45,035 nucleotides of DNA, from the NCBI GenBank assembly GCA_947369165.1, contig CANBKJ010000014.1, positions 1 through 45,035 of the forward strand, read 5' to 3'. The number at the start of each line of letters is the position of its first letter. The first letter of the stretch is position 1. This document shows, piece after piece, positions 8,569-17,045 of this stretch. The position numbers were made by a program, and so were the translations under genes. The stretch is from an uncultured Lachnoclostridium sp. (GTDB lineage Bacteria > Bacillota > Clostridia > Lachnospirales > Lachnospiraceae). Below the pieces are notes generated by a model. That model did not search any database and was not told where the DNA came from. It saw only the letters and a program-made list of their open reading frames with translations.

Positions 8569-8951
8569 GGGGCACCTCCTGTAACAGCATCCAGCGAATT
8601 TCCTCCATTTCCGCTGTTTTTGATTTCTAATACAAGTTTATGGGGAAGACATACGATGGTCTCTCCGGAGCGGGAGATGCGCCTCATGCTGACACAGACC
8701 TTGTCCGGACAATCCGCAGCGGTCATGGACACGGCCCCATTCTGAATCATAATCGTATTTTCACCGGAGGCAGTGTGTACGGTTTCCCTGCGGTCAGCAG
8801 ATAGGGGATAGGCAGCAGTCTTTTCTCCATCTACCCGGATCTCCACATAGGTTCCTACAGAGGTACGGGGAAAATAGATGAACACTGCCAATAGGACACC
8901 GGCAGAGAGCAGTATGGATAGAAAAAAAATATCAGTTTTTTGAATATTCAT
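8565..8951 (-). CDS. NusG domain II-containing protein
   Basis: A 128-residue protein with one N-terminal membrane segment (residues about 8-27) and an extracytoplasmic NusG-domain-II beta barrel. The conserved CPDKVCV is followed by ISRSGETIVCLPHKLVLEI. The function is unproven; these proteins are repeatedly found with Gx transporters. ATG 8951 lies at the head of a two-gene operon. A TTTACA-N18-TATACT promoter lies upstream on the minus strand (9018-8989). Confidence 0.85.
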   Translation of the reverse strand: MNIQKTDIFFLSILLSAGVLLAVFIYFPRTSVGTYVEIRVDGEKTAAYPLSADRRETVHTASGENTIMIQNGAVSMTAADCPDKVCVSMRRISRSGETIVCLPHKLVLEIKNSGNGGNSLDAVTGGAP

Positions 8952-8988
8952 ATGCCCCCCTGTTTCTGGTGTTCATGAATTTTAGTTC

Positions 8989-9018
8989 AGTATATCATAT
9001 TTGCCATGAAGTTGTAAA
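8989..9018 (-). promoter_or_regulatory. promoter of the NusG-II/Gx operon
   Basis: On the minus strand, TTTACA (9018-9013), an 18-bp spacer and TATACT (8994-8989). Confidence 0.5.
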
Positions 9019-9086
9019 TTCTAAAAGTCATTAGAATCACTGTAAACTGTATTTCGTATCAAAATAAATACTGCAACTAGACACAT

Positions 9087-9123
9087 TATTATATTGCTTT
9101 TTATTATAAAAAGCAATATAATA
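9087..9123. promoter_or_regulatory. palindromic promoter of the first array gene
   Basis: A perfect inverted repeat with 16-bp arms (9087-9102 and 9108-9123) and a 5-nt loop. The left arm holds TTGCTT (9094-9099) and the right arm TATAAT (9117-9122), exactly 17 bp apart. The -35 and -10 boxes of a plus-strand promoter therefore sit in opposite arms. This suggests an operator or a structure-sensitive promoter; no regulator is identified. Confidence 0.5.
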
Positions 9124-9163
9124 ATTTTAACAACTATATAATGCTCAAAAGGAGGGTAAGAGG

Positions 9164-11917
9164 ATGAAAGTAAGAAAAACCATGGCGCTTGCACTGGCTG
9201 GTGCTCTTGTTTTAACCACCGCTGCAACGGGCACCACAAGCGAAGCCGCCAAGAAGACAAAGCTGAAGACAAAAAAAGTCTCTATTTTTGTCAAAGGGAA
9301 AAAGAAAATTTCCATCACGGGTAAGAAGGCGAAGCATAAATACACCTTTACATCCAAAAAGAAAAAGATTGCCAAAGTATCTAAGAAAGGTGTGATCACT
9401 GGGGTAAAAGCCGGAAAGACTACCATTACGGTAAAGGACACCTGGAAACAGAAAGGCAAGAAAAAGACTAAAAAACTTGGTACGATTAACGTAACTGTTA
9501 AGAAGAAAACGCCTGCAAAACCAAAGGTTACACCTAATGTACCTCAGGTTACACCTCAGCCGCCTGCACCACCGGCGACCCAGGCTCCAGATGGCGGTGG
9601 AACACCGACGGCGCCACCTGATAATCCGGGAACTGAGACGAGTCAGCCGACAGCAACTCCGCCAGCCACCGGAACACCGACGCCAACTCCGACAGGAGAT
9701 CCGACACCAACTCCGACAGGAGAACCGACGCCTCCGCCACCTGCACAGCAGACACCGACGGTATACAAACCAGTTAACCTGGCGGATGTAGAACAGGTAG
9801 AGGGTGTTACATACAATGAAGAGACCAAGAGTATCTCCGCAAAGAACGTGGAACAGTTTGCGATTCCTCTTGGATATAGTGTTCAGAAGGGTCATGCGAT
9901 CTGGGTGAAACTCAAAGGTAAACTGAATGGTGAGCAGGGCTTTAGAAGCTGGCTGGTTAATAGTGTAGACAATAAGGGGACAATGTCCAATCAGTGGATC
10001 GCCACATCAGAACCAGGATTCAAAGCACCAGGTGAATTCGAGTATACATTCCAGCTGGTTTCCGAGGCGGATGATGTATCTGCCCTGTTGATCAAAGGAG
10101 CAGCATATCAGGTCAACATCGATGATATCGAGCTGACGTCCATCGAGACATCTTATCCGATCAAAGATCCTACTCCGCCGGAACCAGACATCAAAGCTCC
10201 AACGGCGACTCTTTCCATTGATAAGCCAAATATCAGAGCGGAAGAAAAAGCCAGCGTGGCAGTGAAAGTCAGTGCTGGAGAGGTTTCAGATGTCACATGG
10301 TCTGTGGAAAAATCAGATGTTGCCTCCGTTGCAAAAGACAGTACAGATGCTAAAAAAGCAGTGATTACCGGTGTGGCAGAGGGCGAGACAAAAGTTACTG
10401 CAGAAGTAAAAGTAACAGTAGAGGGGAAAGACTTCACTGTGAAAGCAGAGGGAACGATCCACGTAGCTGCCAAAGATGCCCTGGTAGTAAATGCGTCCAT
10501 CGAATCTGCTCCAACGGAGATTCAGATCGCAGAGACTGCCGAGATGTCAGTAAAAATTGATGCAGGAGAAGATATTGTAACCATCGAAGATATTGTGTGG
10601 GCAGTGACAGAAGGGGAGGCGGCGACGATCGATACCGAGTCCCTGGAAAAAGGCAAAGTACGTGTGATAGGTCAGAAAGAAGGAGATGTCACGATCTCTG
10701 TTACCGTAACCGTTAAGAAAGGTGATAAGACAGCCACAGATACCAAAGAAGTTACCATCCATGTAACTCCGATCACGTATCAAATAGGCAAAACTCTTAC
10801 ATTTAATGGGGAGGCGGTTACTGGGGACAATGTTTGGGTAGCTCTTAAGCTTGACGAGCCGCTCAGAATCAAAAAGACAGACAAAGTCGAGGTAGTATTC
10901 TCTGCCAAAGCAGGAGACAGTGCAGATTCACCCAGTGACACAACCACTGTATTTAAGATGGCGATGGCACCAGGAATAGAAGAAGGCGTTATGACTGCCT
11001 ATAAACTGCAGGAGAAAGCTACGCTGAGAAACACAGCTACGAGAGCTGGCAGAACAGAGTTCACGATGGATAAGGGGAATTTTGCAAGTAATTACTCAGA
11101 AATTAACAGCATCGTCGGTTCGATTACTTCCACAAGTGCAGAATCGGTCGTAGTTACGATAGAGAAAGTTTTGATTACACCAACGGAAAAGATTGCTCTT
11201 TCCCTGCAGGCTCCCGGTACATTTGACAAAGGTGCAGAAACTGTAATTCAGGCAGAGGTAGACGAGAATGACTACACCGAAATTGAGTGGAAATCCAGCG
11301 ATGAGTCAATTGCAACGGTGACTGCGGATAATGACGACCCGAGAAAAGCAATTGTCAACGGTGTTGGCGAGGGTGAGGTTACGATCACAGTAACTGTGAA
11401 AAAAGGTGATCAGGTTTCCGAAGAGTCCGTTACAAGAAAAGTAGTAGATAATTATAAGAATAAGCCTCTGAAACTTGATTTGGCTGCTGTTAAGTCCAAT
11501 GCAAATCAATGTGTAGTTAATGCTGACGGAAGTATCACCATAAAGGGAGAGGCAGGCGGTGGCGCCGGAATTCCTCTTCCGCATGAGCTGTTTACTGGTG
11601 ATAAGATCAAGGTGACCGTTAAGGGCAAATTCCCTGAATCGGGCGGCACATTGCGTCTTTATCCGTCTGTTGATCTGGTGACAGGGTCAGCCACATATAC
11701 ATATGGTTGCCTGACAAATAACGGCTATCAAGCAAATTGGGATGTTCCTGCGGAGCAACAGCCAATTCAGGCAGCTCTCTCTACAGTGAACGCAGATAAA
11801 ACATTTGAAATCAAGGATCTGGAGTTCGAGGTAACCAAAGATAAGGTTGTCAATATGCTGTTCAGACAGCCATCTGACGGGCTTATCATTACAGAAGTGA
11901 CTGTTACGTATCTGTAA
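9164..11917 (+). CDS. secreted multi-domain Ig-like surface protein 1
   Basis: A 917-residue secreted protein, first of five tandem paralogues. Order: signal peptide (1-29, cut near TSEAA); Lys-rich bacterial-Ig-like (Big_2-type) module (30-116); Pro/Thr linker with PTPTG repeats (117-200); a beta-sandwich, possibly carbohydrate-binding, domain (201-337); two Ig-like domains (about 345-540); a second beta-sandwich (541-680); a third Ig-like domain (680-765); and a C-terminal beta-sandwich. No LPXTG, SLH or other known anchor is visible, so the basic N-module may hold it on the envelope. There is no catalytic domain. Start ATG 9164 follows AAGGAGGG. Its exact ligand is unknown. Confidence 0.88.
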   Translation: MKVRKTMALALAGALVLTTAATGTTSEAAKKTKLKTKKVSIFVKGKKKISITGKKAKHKYTFTSKKKKIAKVSKKGVITGVKAGKTTITVKDTWKQKGKKKTKKLGTINVTVKKKTPAKPKVTPNVPQVTPQPPAPPATQAPDGGGTPTAPPDNPGTETSQPTATPPATGTPTPTPTGDPTPTPTGEPTPPPPAQQTPTVYKPVNLADVEQVEGVTYNEETKSISAKNVEQFAIPLGYSVQKGHAIWVKLKGKLNGEQGFRSWLVNSVDNKGTMSNQWIATSEPGFKAPGEFEYTFQLVSEADDVSALLIKGAAYQVNIDDIELTSIETSYPIKDPTPPEPDIKAPTATLSIDKPNIRAEEKASVAVKVSAGEVSDVTWSVEKSDVASVAKDSTDAKKAVITGVAEGETKVTAEVKVTVEGKDFTVKAEGTIHVAAKDALVVNASIESAPTEIQIAETAEMSVKIDAGEDIVTIEDIVWAVTEGEAATIDTESLEKGKVRVIGQKEGDVTISVTVTVKKGDKTATDTKEVTIHVTPITYQIGKTLTFNGEAVTGDNVWVALKLDEPLRIKKTDKVEVVFSAKAGDSADSPSDTTTVFKMAMAPGIEEGVMTAYKLQEKATLRNTATRAGRTEFTMDKGNFASNYSEINSIVGSITSTSAESVVVTIEKVLITPTEKIALSLQAPGTFDKGAETVIQAEVDENDYTEIEWKSSDESIATVTADNDDPRKAIVNGVGEGEVTITVTVKKGDQVSEESVTRKVVDNYKNKPLKLDLAAVKSNANQCVVNADGSITIKGEAGGGAGIPLPHELFTGDKIKVTVKGKFPESGGTLRLYPSVDLVTGSATYTYGCLTNNGYQANWDVPAEQQPIQAALSTVNADKTFEIKDLEFEVTKDKVVNMLFRQPSDGLIITEVTVTYL

Positions 11918-11953
11918 TCCTGTGATAACTTTATAAATGACGAATTTAGAGGG

Positions 11954-11997
11954 GGTGTCCCCAAAGCCAGGAAATGGCTTTGGGGACACCTTCTTTA
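11954..11997 (+). terminator. terminator after surface protein 1
   Basis: Perfect 16-bp arms (11954-11969 and 11975-11990) with loop GGAAA, followed by TTCTTTACTTTTT. Confidence 0.9.
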
Positions 11998-12063
11998 CTT
12001 TTTACCCGGATTTTTTGTGTAATGTGCCAAATTGTGTAAGTATCAAAAATAGGTAATTTTTTA

Positions 12064-12105
12064 CGATACAAAATTTTTGACTTTTGGTGAAATTTCATTT
12101 ATAAT
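12064..12105 (+). promoter_or_regulatory. promoter and GATACAAA box of surface protein 2
   Basis: TTGACT (12077-12082), 17-bp spacer and TATAAT (12100-12105). Directly upstream is GATACAAAATTT, shared in form and position with the promoters of surface proteins 3, 4 and 5. Confidence 0.8.
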
Positions 12106-12152
12106 AATTATAATTCTTTAACAAACCAAACACATAAGGAGGATTCAGGCTA

Positions 12153-14438
12153 ATGAAAATAAGAAAGGCCATGGCATTCGCGCTGGCTGGTGCTCTTGTT
12201 TTAACTACCGTTGCAACAGGGACCACAAGTGAAGCTGCCAAGAAGACGAAGTTGAAGACGAAAAAAGTCTCTATCTACGTCAAAGGAAAAAAGAAAATTT
12301 CCATTACGGGTAAAAAGGCAAAACACAAATATACCTTTACATCCAAAAAGAAAAAAATTGCCAAAGTATCCAAGACAGGTGTGATCACCGGAGTAAAAGC
12401 CGGAAAGACGACCATCACGGTAAAGGATACCTGGAAACAGAAAGGCAAAAAGAAAACCAAGAAACTTGGTACGATCAATGTAACTGTTAAGAAGAAAACA
12501 ACTCCGAAGCCAAAGGTTACACCTAATGTACCTCAGGTTACACCACAGCCGCCTGCACCGCCTGCCACCCAGGATCCAAATGGCGGTGGATCACAGCCTC
12601 CTGTTATCACACCAGATAACAGTGGAGATCCGACACCAACACCTTCTGGAAAGCCGGACGATCCGACACCGACGCCTTCCGGAAAACCGGATGAACCGAC
12701 ACCAACGCCTTCCGGAAAGCCAGATGAACCGACATCTACACCGGAGATCGAAGAACCAACGGCTGAATTGAAGATTGCTGGATCCAATATTAGAGCAGAA
12801 GAGAGCACTACTGCTGAGGTAAAGGTTAGCGCTGGTACCGTTACAGATGTAACATGGACAGTGGGCAGCACCGCAGTTGCTACTGTTCAAAAGGACAGTG
12901 AGGATGCTAAAAAAGCAGTCATTACCGGTGTGACAGAAGGTGAGACAAAGGTCACCGCGGAAGTGAAAGTGAAGGTAGAGGACAAAGACTTTACCGTGAA
13001 AGCAGAAGGGACGATTCATGTTGCTGCGAAGGATGCCCTGGTGATCAATGCAACGATTGAATCTGCACCGACTGAGCTGGAGATTACAAGATCTGCTGAG
13101 ATGTCAGTGAAGGTTGATGTAGGAGAAGAAGAGGGCGTTGTCATTGAAAACATCCTGTGGGAGATAACCAAAGGGGATGCGGCGACGATCGATACCTCGT
13201 CAGTGGAAGCCGGCTCTGTTATTGTGAATGCTAATAAAGTAGGAGATGTAACGATTTCGGTTACTGTAACGGCGAAGAAGGGTGACAAAACAGCGACAGA
13301 TACGAAAGAAGTTACCATCCACGTAACCCCGATCACTTATAACATCGGCAAAGAGATTTCCTGTACCAAAAAGGACTGGGGTGCTGTTACACTTGACAAG
13401 GAGATTGTAATTAAGAAAACGGATCTTGTAGAAGTTTTATTCTCTGTAAAGTCAGGTAATGCTGATGATAAGGTAAGTATAAAGCTTTCCCCGAGAACGT
13501 TAGAAGAAAGTAATGGCGCATTTAATGTCCAGGAAGTTGGCGTACTTGAGATGAAGAGTGCGGGAGGTGCTGCTGCTGGTACGGCAGAAATGGTACGGAA
13601 TGCTACACATTTTACGAGTAATTATGCTACAGTCAAGGGTGTGGCAGCTGTTTTCACAGGCGGAGCCAATGATGATGACAGTGTAGTTGTTACCATTGAA
13701 AAGATTCTCGTTACACCGACGGATGAGGTAGCTCTCTCGATGCATGCACCTGGAGCAGTAGAAACAAACAAGACAGCGACAGTACAGGCTGAGATTGATG
13801 AAAATGATTTTACTTCTATCGAATGGGTGACCAGCGATGAAACGAAAGCGACTGTAGAAGCTGATCCTGAAGATCAGAGAAATGGTATTGTTACAGGAAT
13901 CGCTGCTGGCGAAGTTGAGATTACTGCAAAGATCAAAAAGGGTGATAACGTAATCATAGAAGAAACTGTCAAGATGGAAGTAAGATTAAATTATAAAGGT
14001 ACACCGATCGATATTGACCTGTCAAAAGGTGAGGCAGTTGACGGAGGCTCAGTAACGAAAAATCCAGATGGCAGTGTCCTGATTATGAATGAACCTGGTG
14101 CTGTAGTCTGTGCTCTTCCATATCCTTTGAAAAAGGGTGAAAAAATAAAAGTTATTATGGAAGGCCACTTCGGGGAAAATACAGGAGGTTTCCGTATGTG
14201 GACGGCTCCAGACCCAGAAACTGTCGGTGGAAATAAAGTTCAGGCAGGAAGCACTGTGAATTATGAGCTCAATAGTGGCAAACCAGACTTTAACCCAGGA
14301 AATGATTTTTCAGTTACTGCAGAACTGGAAGCTTCTGTGGAGTGTATTAATATAGTAATCAGAATGCCTGGCTGGAGTGGACCTGTTACCCAGGTGACAG
14401 ATCTTACCTTCACAAAATTTGCAGTTGAGTATATCTAA
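12153..14438 (+). CDS. secreted multi-domain Ig-like surface protein 2
   Basis: A 761-residue paralogue of protein 1. It has a signal peptide (1-29), the Lys-rich module (30-116, 33 lysines in 87 residues from KKTKLKTKK to VTVKKKT), a linker with near-identical PTPTPSGKPD(D/E) repeats (about 155-195), two Ig-like domains (203-397), a beta-sandwich (398-525), a third Ig-like domain (530-620) and a C-terminal beta-sandwich. It lacks the first beta-sandwich of protein 1, so the difference is loss or gain of a whole module. ATG 12153 follows AAGGAGGATTCAGGCTA. It has its own promoter and terminator, so it is not in an operon with its neighbours. Confidence 0.88.
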   Translation: MKIRKAMAFALAGALVLTTVATGTTSEAAKKTKLKTKKVSIYVKGKKKISITGKKAKHKYTFTSKKKKIAKVSKTGVITGVKAGKTTITVKDTWKQKGKKKTKKLGTINVTVKKKTTPKPKVTPNVPQVTPQPPAPPATQDPNGGGSQPPVITPDNSGDPTPTPSGKPDDPTPTPSGKPDEPTPTPSGKPDEPTSTPEIEEPTAELKIAGSNIRAEESTTAEVKVSAGTVTDVTWTVGSTAVATVQKDSEDAKKAVITGVTEGETKVTAEVKVKVEDKDFTVKAEGTIHVAAKDALVINATIESAPTELEITRSAEMSVKVDVGEEEGVVIENILWEITKGDAATIDTSSVEAGSVIVNANKVGDVTISVTVTAKKGDKTATDTKEVTIHVTPITYNIGKEISCTKKDWGAVTLDKEIVIKKTDLVEVLFSVKSGNADDKVSIKLSPRTLEESNGAFNVQEVGVLEMKSAGGAAAGTAEMVRNATHFTSNYATVKGVAAVFTGGANDDDSVVVTIEKILVTPTDEVALSMHAPGAVETNKTATVQAEIDENDFTSIEWVTSDETKATVEADPEDQRNGIVTGIAAGEVEITAKIKKGDNVIIEETVKMEVRLNYKGTPIDIDLSKGEAVDGGSVTKNPDGSVLIMNEPGAVVCALPYPLKKGEKIKVIMEGHFGENTGGFRMWTAPDPETVGGNKVQAGSTVNYELNSGKPDFNPGNDFSVTAELEASVECINIVIRMPGWSGPVTQVTDLTFTKFAVEYI

Positions 14439-14498
14439 GTATAACAGTATAAACATATTTAGAGAACTTATATACAAATTTAAAATCAATAAGTAGAG

Positions 14499-14552
14499 AA
14501 GGGGCTGTTGCAAAAGTAGATTAAAATCTACTGGAGCAACGGCTCCTTTTAT
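14499..14552 (+). terminator. terminator-like hairpin after surface protein 2
   Basis: AAGGGGCTGTTGC (14499-14511) pairs imperfectly with GCAACGGCTCCTT (14536-14548), with an inner AGTAGA/TCTACT helix, followed by TTATT. Confidence 0.65.
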
Positions 14553-14614
14553 TATGGAATTGAGCCCTTGTTATGGAGATGTATTTTCCTTGTTTTGTAA
14601 ATGTTGGATTCCAA

Positions 14615-14659
14615 ATGATACAAAAATTTATTGACTTTTGTTGAAGATTGGTTCATAAT
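14615..14659 (+). promoter_or_regulatory. promoter and GATACAAA box of surface protein 3
   Basis: TTGACT (14631-14636), 17-bp spacer and CATAAT (14654-14659), preceded by AAATGATACAAAAATTTA. The surrounding 60 nt are close to those before proteins 4 and 5. Confidence 0.8.
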
Positions 14660-14701
14660 AATTATATTCCTAAAACAATACATAAAGGAGGGATTAGGCT
14701 A

Positions 14702-16756
14702 ATGAAATTAAGAAAGGCCATGGCGGTTGCGCTGGCTGGTGCCCTTGTTTTAACGACATTTGCTACAGGTACTACGAGTGAAGCTGCCAAAAAGACGAAG
14801 CTGAAGACGAAAAAAGTCTCTATCTACGTCAAAGGAAAGAAGAAAATTTCCATTACGGGTAAAAAGGCAAAGCACAAATACACCTTTACATCCAAAAAGA
14901 AAAAAATTGCCAAAGTATCCAAGAAAGGTGTGATCACCGGAGTAAAAGCCGGAAAGACGACCATCACGGTAAAAGACACCTGGAAACAGAAAGGCAAGAA
15001 GAAAACCAAGAAACTTGGTACGATCAATGTAACTGTTAAGAAGAAAACAACTCCAAAGCCAAAGGTTACAGCGCAGGTAACCCAGGCACCGGCACCGCAG
15101 CCACCTGCACCACAGGTATCTCAGGATCCAAATGGCGGTGGATCACCGACGACGCCACCAGATGCTACCCAGACACCAACAGCACCTCCGGCGAAAACAT
15201 CCAAACCGCCGAAAACTCAGCCACCTACACCTGTACCTACACCGACTCCTCCAAGCCGGGAAGAGCAGCAGCCAACGGAATATTTCCCAGCAAATATGGC
15301 AGAAGTAGAACAGGTGGATGGCGTAACATATGATCCTGAGACAGGTTATATCACCGTAAAGGATGTAGAGCAGTTCTGCATTCCTCTGGGATATACAGTT
15401 AAGAATGGTCATGCCATCTGGGTAAAGATCAAAGGAAGAATGAATGGTGAGCAGGGATTCAGAAGCTGGATGGTCAATGATATGGCTAATAAGACCACCC
15501 TTTCTGATCAGTGGGAAGCTAAGAATGAAGAAGGTTTCCAGGCTCCAGGTGAGTTTGATTACACATTCCAGCTGTTATCCGAGTCAGATGATGTAACTTG
15601 TCTGCTGATCAAGGGACCAGTTTATGGAACAAATATTGATGATCTTCTTATCACCTCTATCGAGATTTCCTATCCGCTGGGTGAAGGCGGTTCAACGAAG
15701 CCGGATCCAGATGAGCCGACGGTTAATATGGACCTTGAAAAGCATACGATCACAGCAGGCAGCAAGACAACTGCAGAAGTTTCTGCAAGTGCAGGTCAGA
15801 TCAAAGAGGTAACCTGGTCTGTAGAAGATGAGACTATTGCTACTGTAGAGAAAGATGCTCAGGATGCTAAGAAAGCAACGATCACGGGCGTGAAGGCAGG
15901 CGAGACGAAAGTCACTGCTGAGGTAAAAGTGACTGTAGAAGGAAAAGACTTTACTGTTACAACAGAAAAAGATCTTAAGGTTGCAGAAGAGGGAGCCCTG
16001 GTTGTAAATGCTTCCATCGAGAGCGCTCCAACCGAGGTGATCGTTGGAGAAACTGCTGAATTGAAAGTGACTGTAGATACTGGCACAATCGAGAGTGTCG
16101 TATGGAAGGTTGAAGGCGATGCAGCAACCATTGAGACGGATTCTGTAGAAGCTGTAAAGGCTGTACTTAAGACTGTCAAAGTTGGTGAAGTAACTGTCTC
16201 TGCTACTGTAACAGTTAAGAAAGATGGCAAGACAGCGACAGATACAGCGAAGGTGACGATTAACGTTATTAAAGATCCGACGGATATCATTGAGATTGAT
16301 ATTACTAAGAATATTTCTATAGCCGGATGGGGAAATAAGGCAACCTATGAAGTACAGTCTGATGGGTCTGTTAAAATTACCTGGCCTGAAGGCAGCGATA
16401 ACTACACATTTTGCAAGTTTAGCTTTAACCCCATGATTCTGACAGGATACTATTGTGTTATTGACGCAGAAGGGCACTATACCAACGTAGATATTCAAGA
16501 TGCTGAGAAAAAAGAGCCTGACTGGGGAAATCCACTCTCTGTTACTAAGCCAGCATATGGGGTAACTTTCCCATATACGGTAAAGCTGGATGATGAAGTG
16601 TTGAATACGGATATTACTGCCACAGATGGAACCAAGGCTGATTACACGAATGTTGGTGGAGTGAATATCTACAAAGGAACTGAGACAGAAGAATTCTCTC
16701 TTACTATAAAATCAATCAAGTTCTATAAGTATGAGGAAGACATTCCAAAAGCATGA
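14702..16756 (+). CDS. secreted multi-domain Ig-like surface protein 3
   Basis: A 684-residue paralogue. It has a signal peptide and Lys-rich module almost identical to protein 2, a Pro-rich linker (about 117-185), a beta-sandwich homologous to the first one of protein 1 (same run VEQVxGVTY and GYxVxxGHAIWVK), two Ig-like domains (335-525) and a C-terminal beta-sandwich (530-684) that is shared with protein 4 and not with 1, 2 or 5. The frame is open upstream to 14648, but ATG 14702 has AAAGGAGGGATTAGGCTA before it and starts the signal peptide. The C-terminal domain keeps many aromatic residues and ends KSIKFYKYEEDIPKA, suggesting a ligand-binding sandwich; the ligand is unknown. Confidence 0.88.
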   Translation: MKLRKAMAVALAGALVLTTFATGTTSEAAKKTKLKTKKVSIYVKGKKKISITGKKAKHKYTFTSKKKKIAKVSKKGVITGVKAGKTTITVKDTWKQKGKKKTKKLGTINVTVKKKTTPKPKVTAQVTQAPAPQPPAPQVSQDPNGGGSPTTPPDATQTPTAPPAKTSKPPKTQPPTPVPTPTPPSREEQQPTEYFPANMAEVEQVDGVTYDPETGYITVKDVEQFCIPLGYTVKNGHAIWVKIKGRMNGEQGFRSWMVNDMANKTTLSDQWEAKNEEGFQAPGEFDYTFQLLSESDDVTCLLIKGPVYGTNIDDLLITSIEISYPLGEGGSTKPDPDEPTVNMDLEKHTITAGSKTTAEVSASAGQIKEVTWSVEDETIATVEKDAQDAKKATITGVKAGETKVTAEVKVTVEGKDFTVTTEKDLKVAEEGALVVNASIESAPTEVIVGETAELKVTVDTGTIESVVWKVEGDAATIETDSVEAVKAVLKTVKVGEVTVSATVTVKKDGKTATDTAKVTINVIKDPTDIIEIDITKNISIAGWGNKATYEVQSDGSVKITWPEGSDNYTFCKFSFNPMILTGYYCVIDAEGHYTNVDIQDAEKKEPDWGNPLSVTKPAYGVTFPYTVKLDDEVLNTDITATDGTKADYTNVGGVNIYKGTETEEFSLTIKSIKFYKYEEDIPKA

Positions 16757-16787
16757 TGATCACTTTTTATAAGTGTTATGAAAAACT

Positions 16788-16816
16788 AGGCGCAGCAGTT
16801 GCTGCGCCTGTTTTTT
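16788..16816 (+). terminator. terminator after surface protein 3
   Basis: AGGCGCAGCA (16788-16797) pairs perfectly with TGCTGCGCCT (16800-16809), followed by GTTTTTT. Confidence 0.92.
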
Positions 16817-16956
16817 ATTGGATAGAAAAGATTTCATTTTGTGGTGCAAAGAATCATTGAAGCTCATTTTTCAGAGGGGCGCGGTTCTCAGTCACCCCCT
16901 CTCTAAATGTTCTGCATCTGGTGTAAATTACCTGCTTTGTAAATGTTGGATTTTAA

Positions 16957-17001
16957 ATGATACAAAAAAATATTGACTTTTGAGGAAGATTAGTCCATAA
17001 T
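16957..17001 (+). promoter_or_regulatory. promoter and GATACAAA box of surface protein 4
   Basis: TTGACT (16973-16978), 17-bp spacer and CATAAT (16996-17001), preceded by AAATGATACAAAAAAATA. The other 290 nt between genes hold the terminator above and a weak GC hairpin near 16874-16903. Confidence 0.8.
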
Positions 17002-17045
17002 GGGGTGTGTTCCTAAAACAATATTTATAAGGAGGGTTCAGGCGA

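Noticed and set aside
9145-9459. Minus-strand hydrophobic frames over the Lys-rich modules of the array
   Set aside because: AAA/AAG lysine codons read backwards give Phe/Leu runs; the same artefact recurs in all five paralogues.
9640-9740. Regular short repeats in the linkers (also 12630-12740 and 17515-17560), CRISPR-like at first sight
   Set aside because: They are in-frame Pro/Thr/Gly codon repeats inside long genes, without spacers of constant length.
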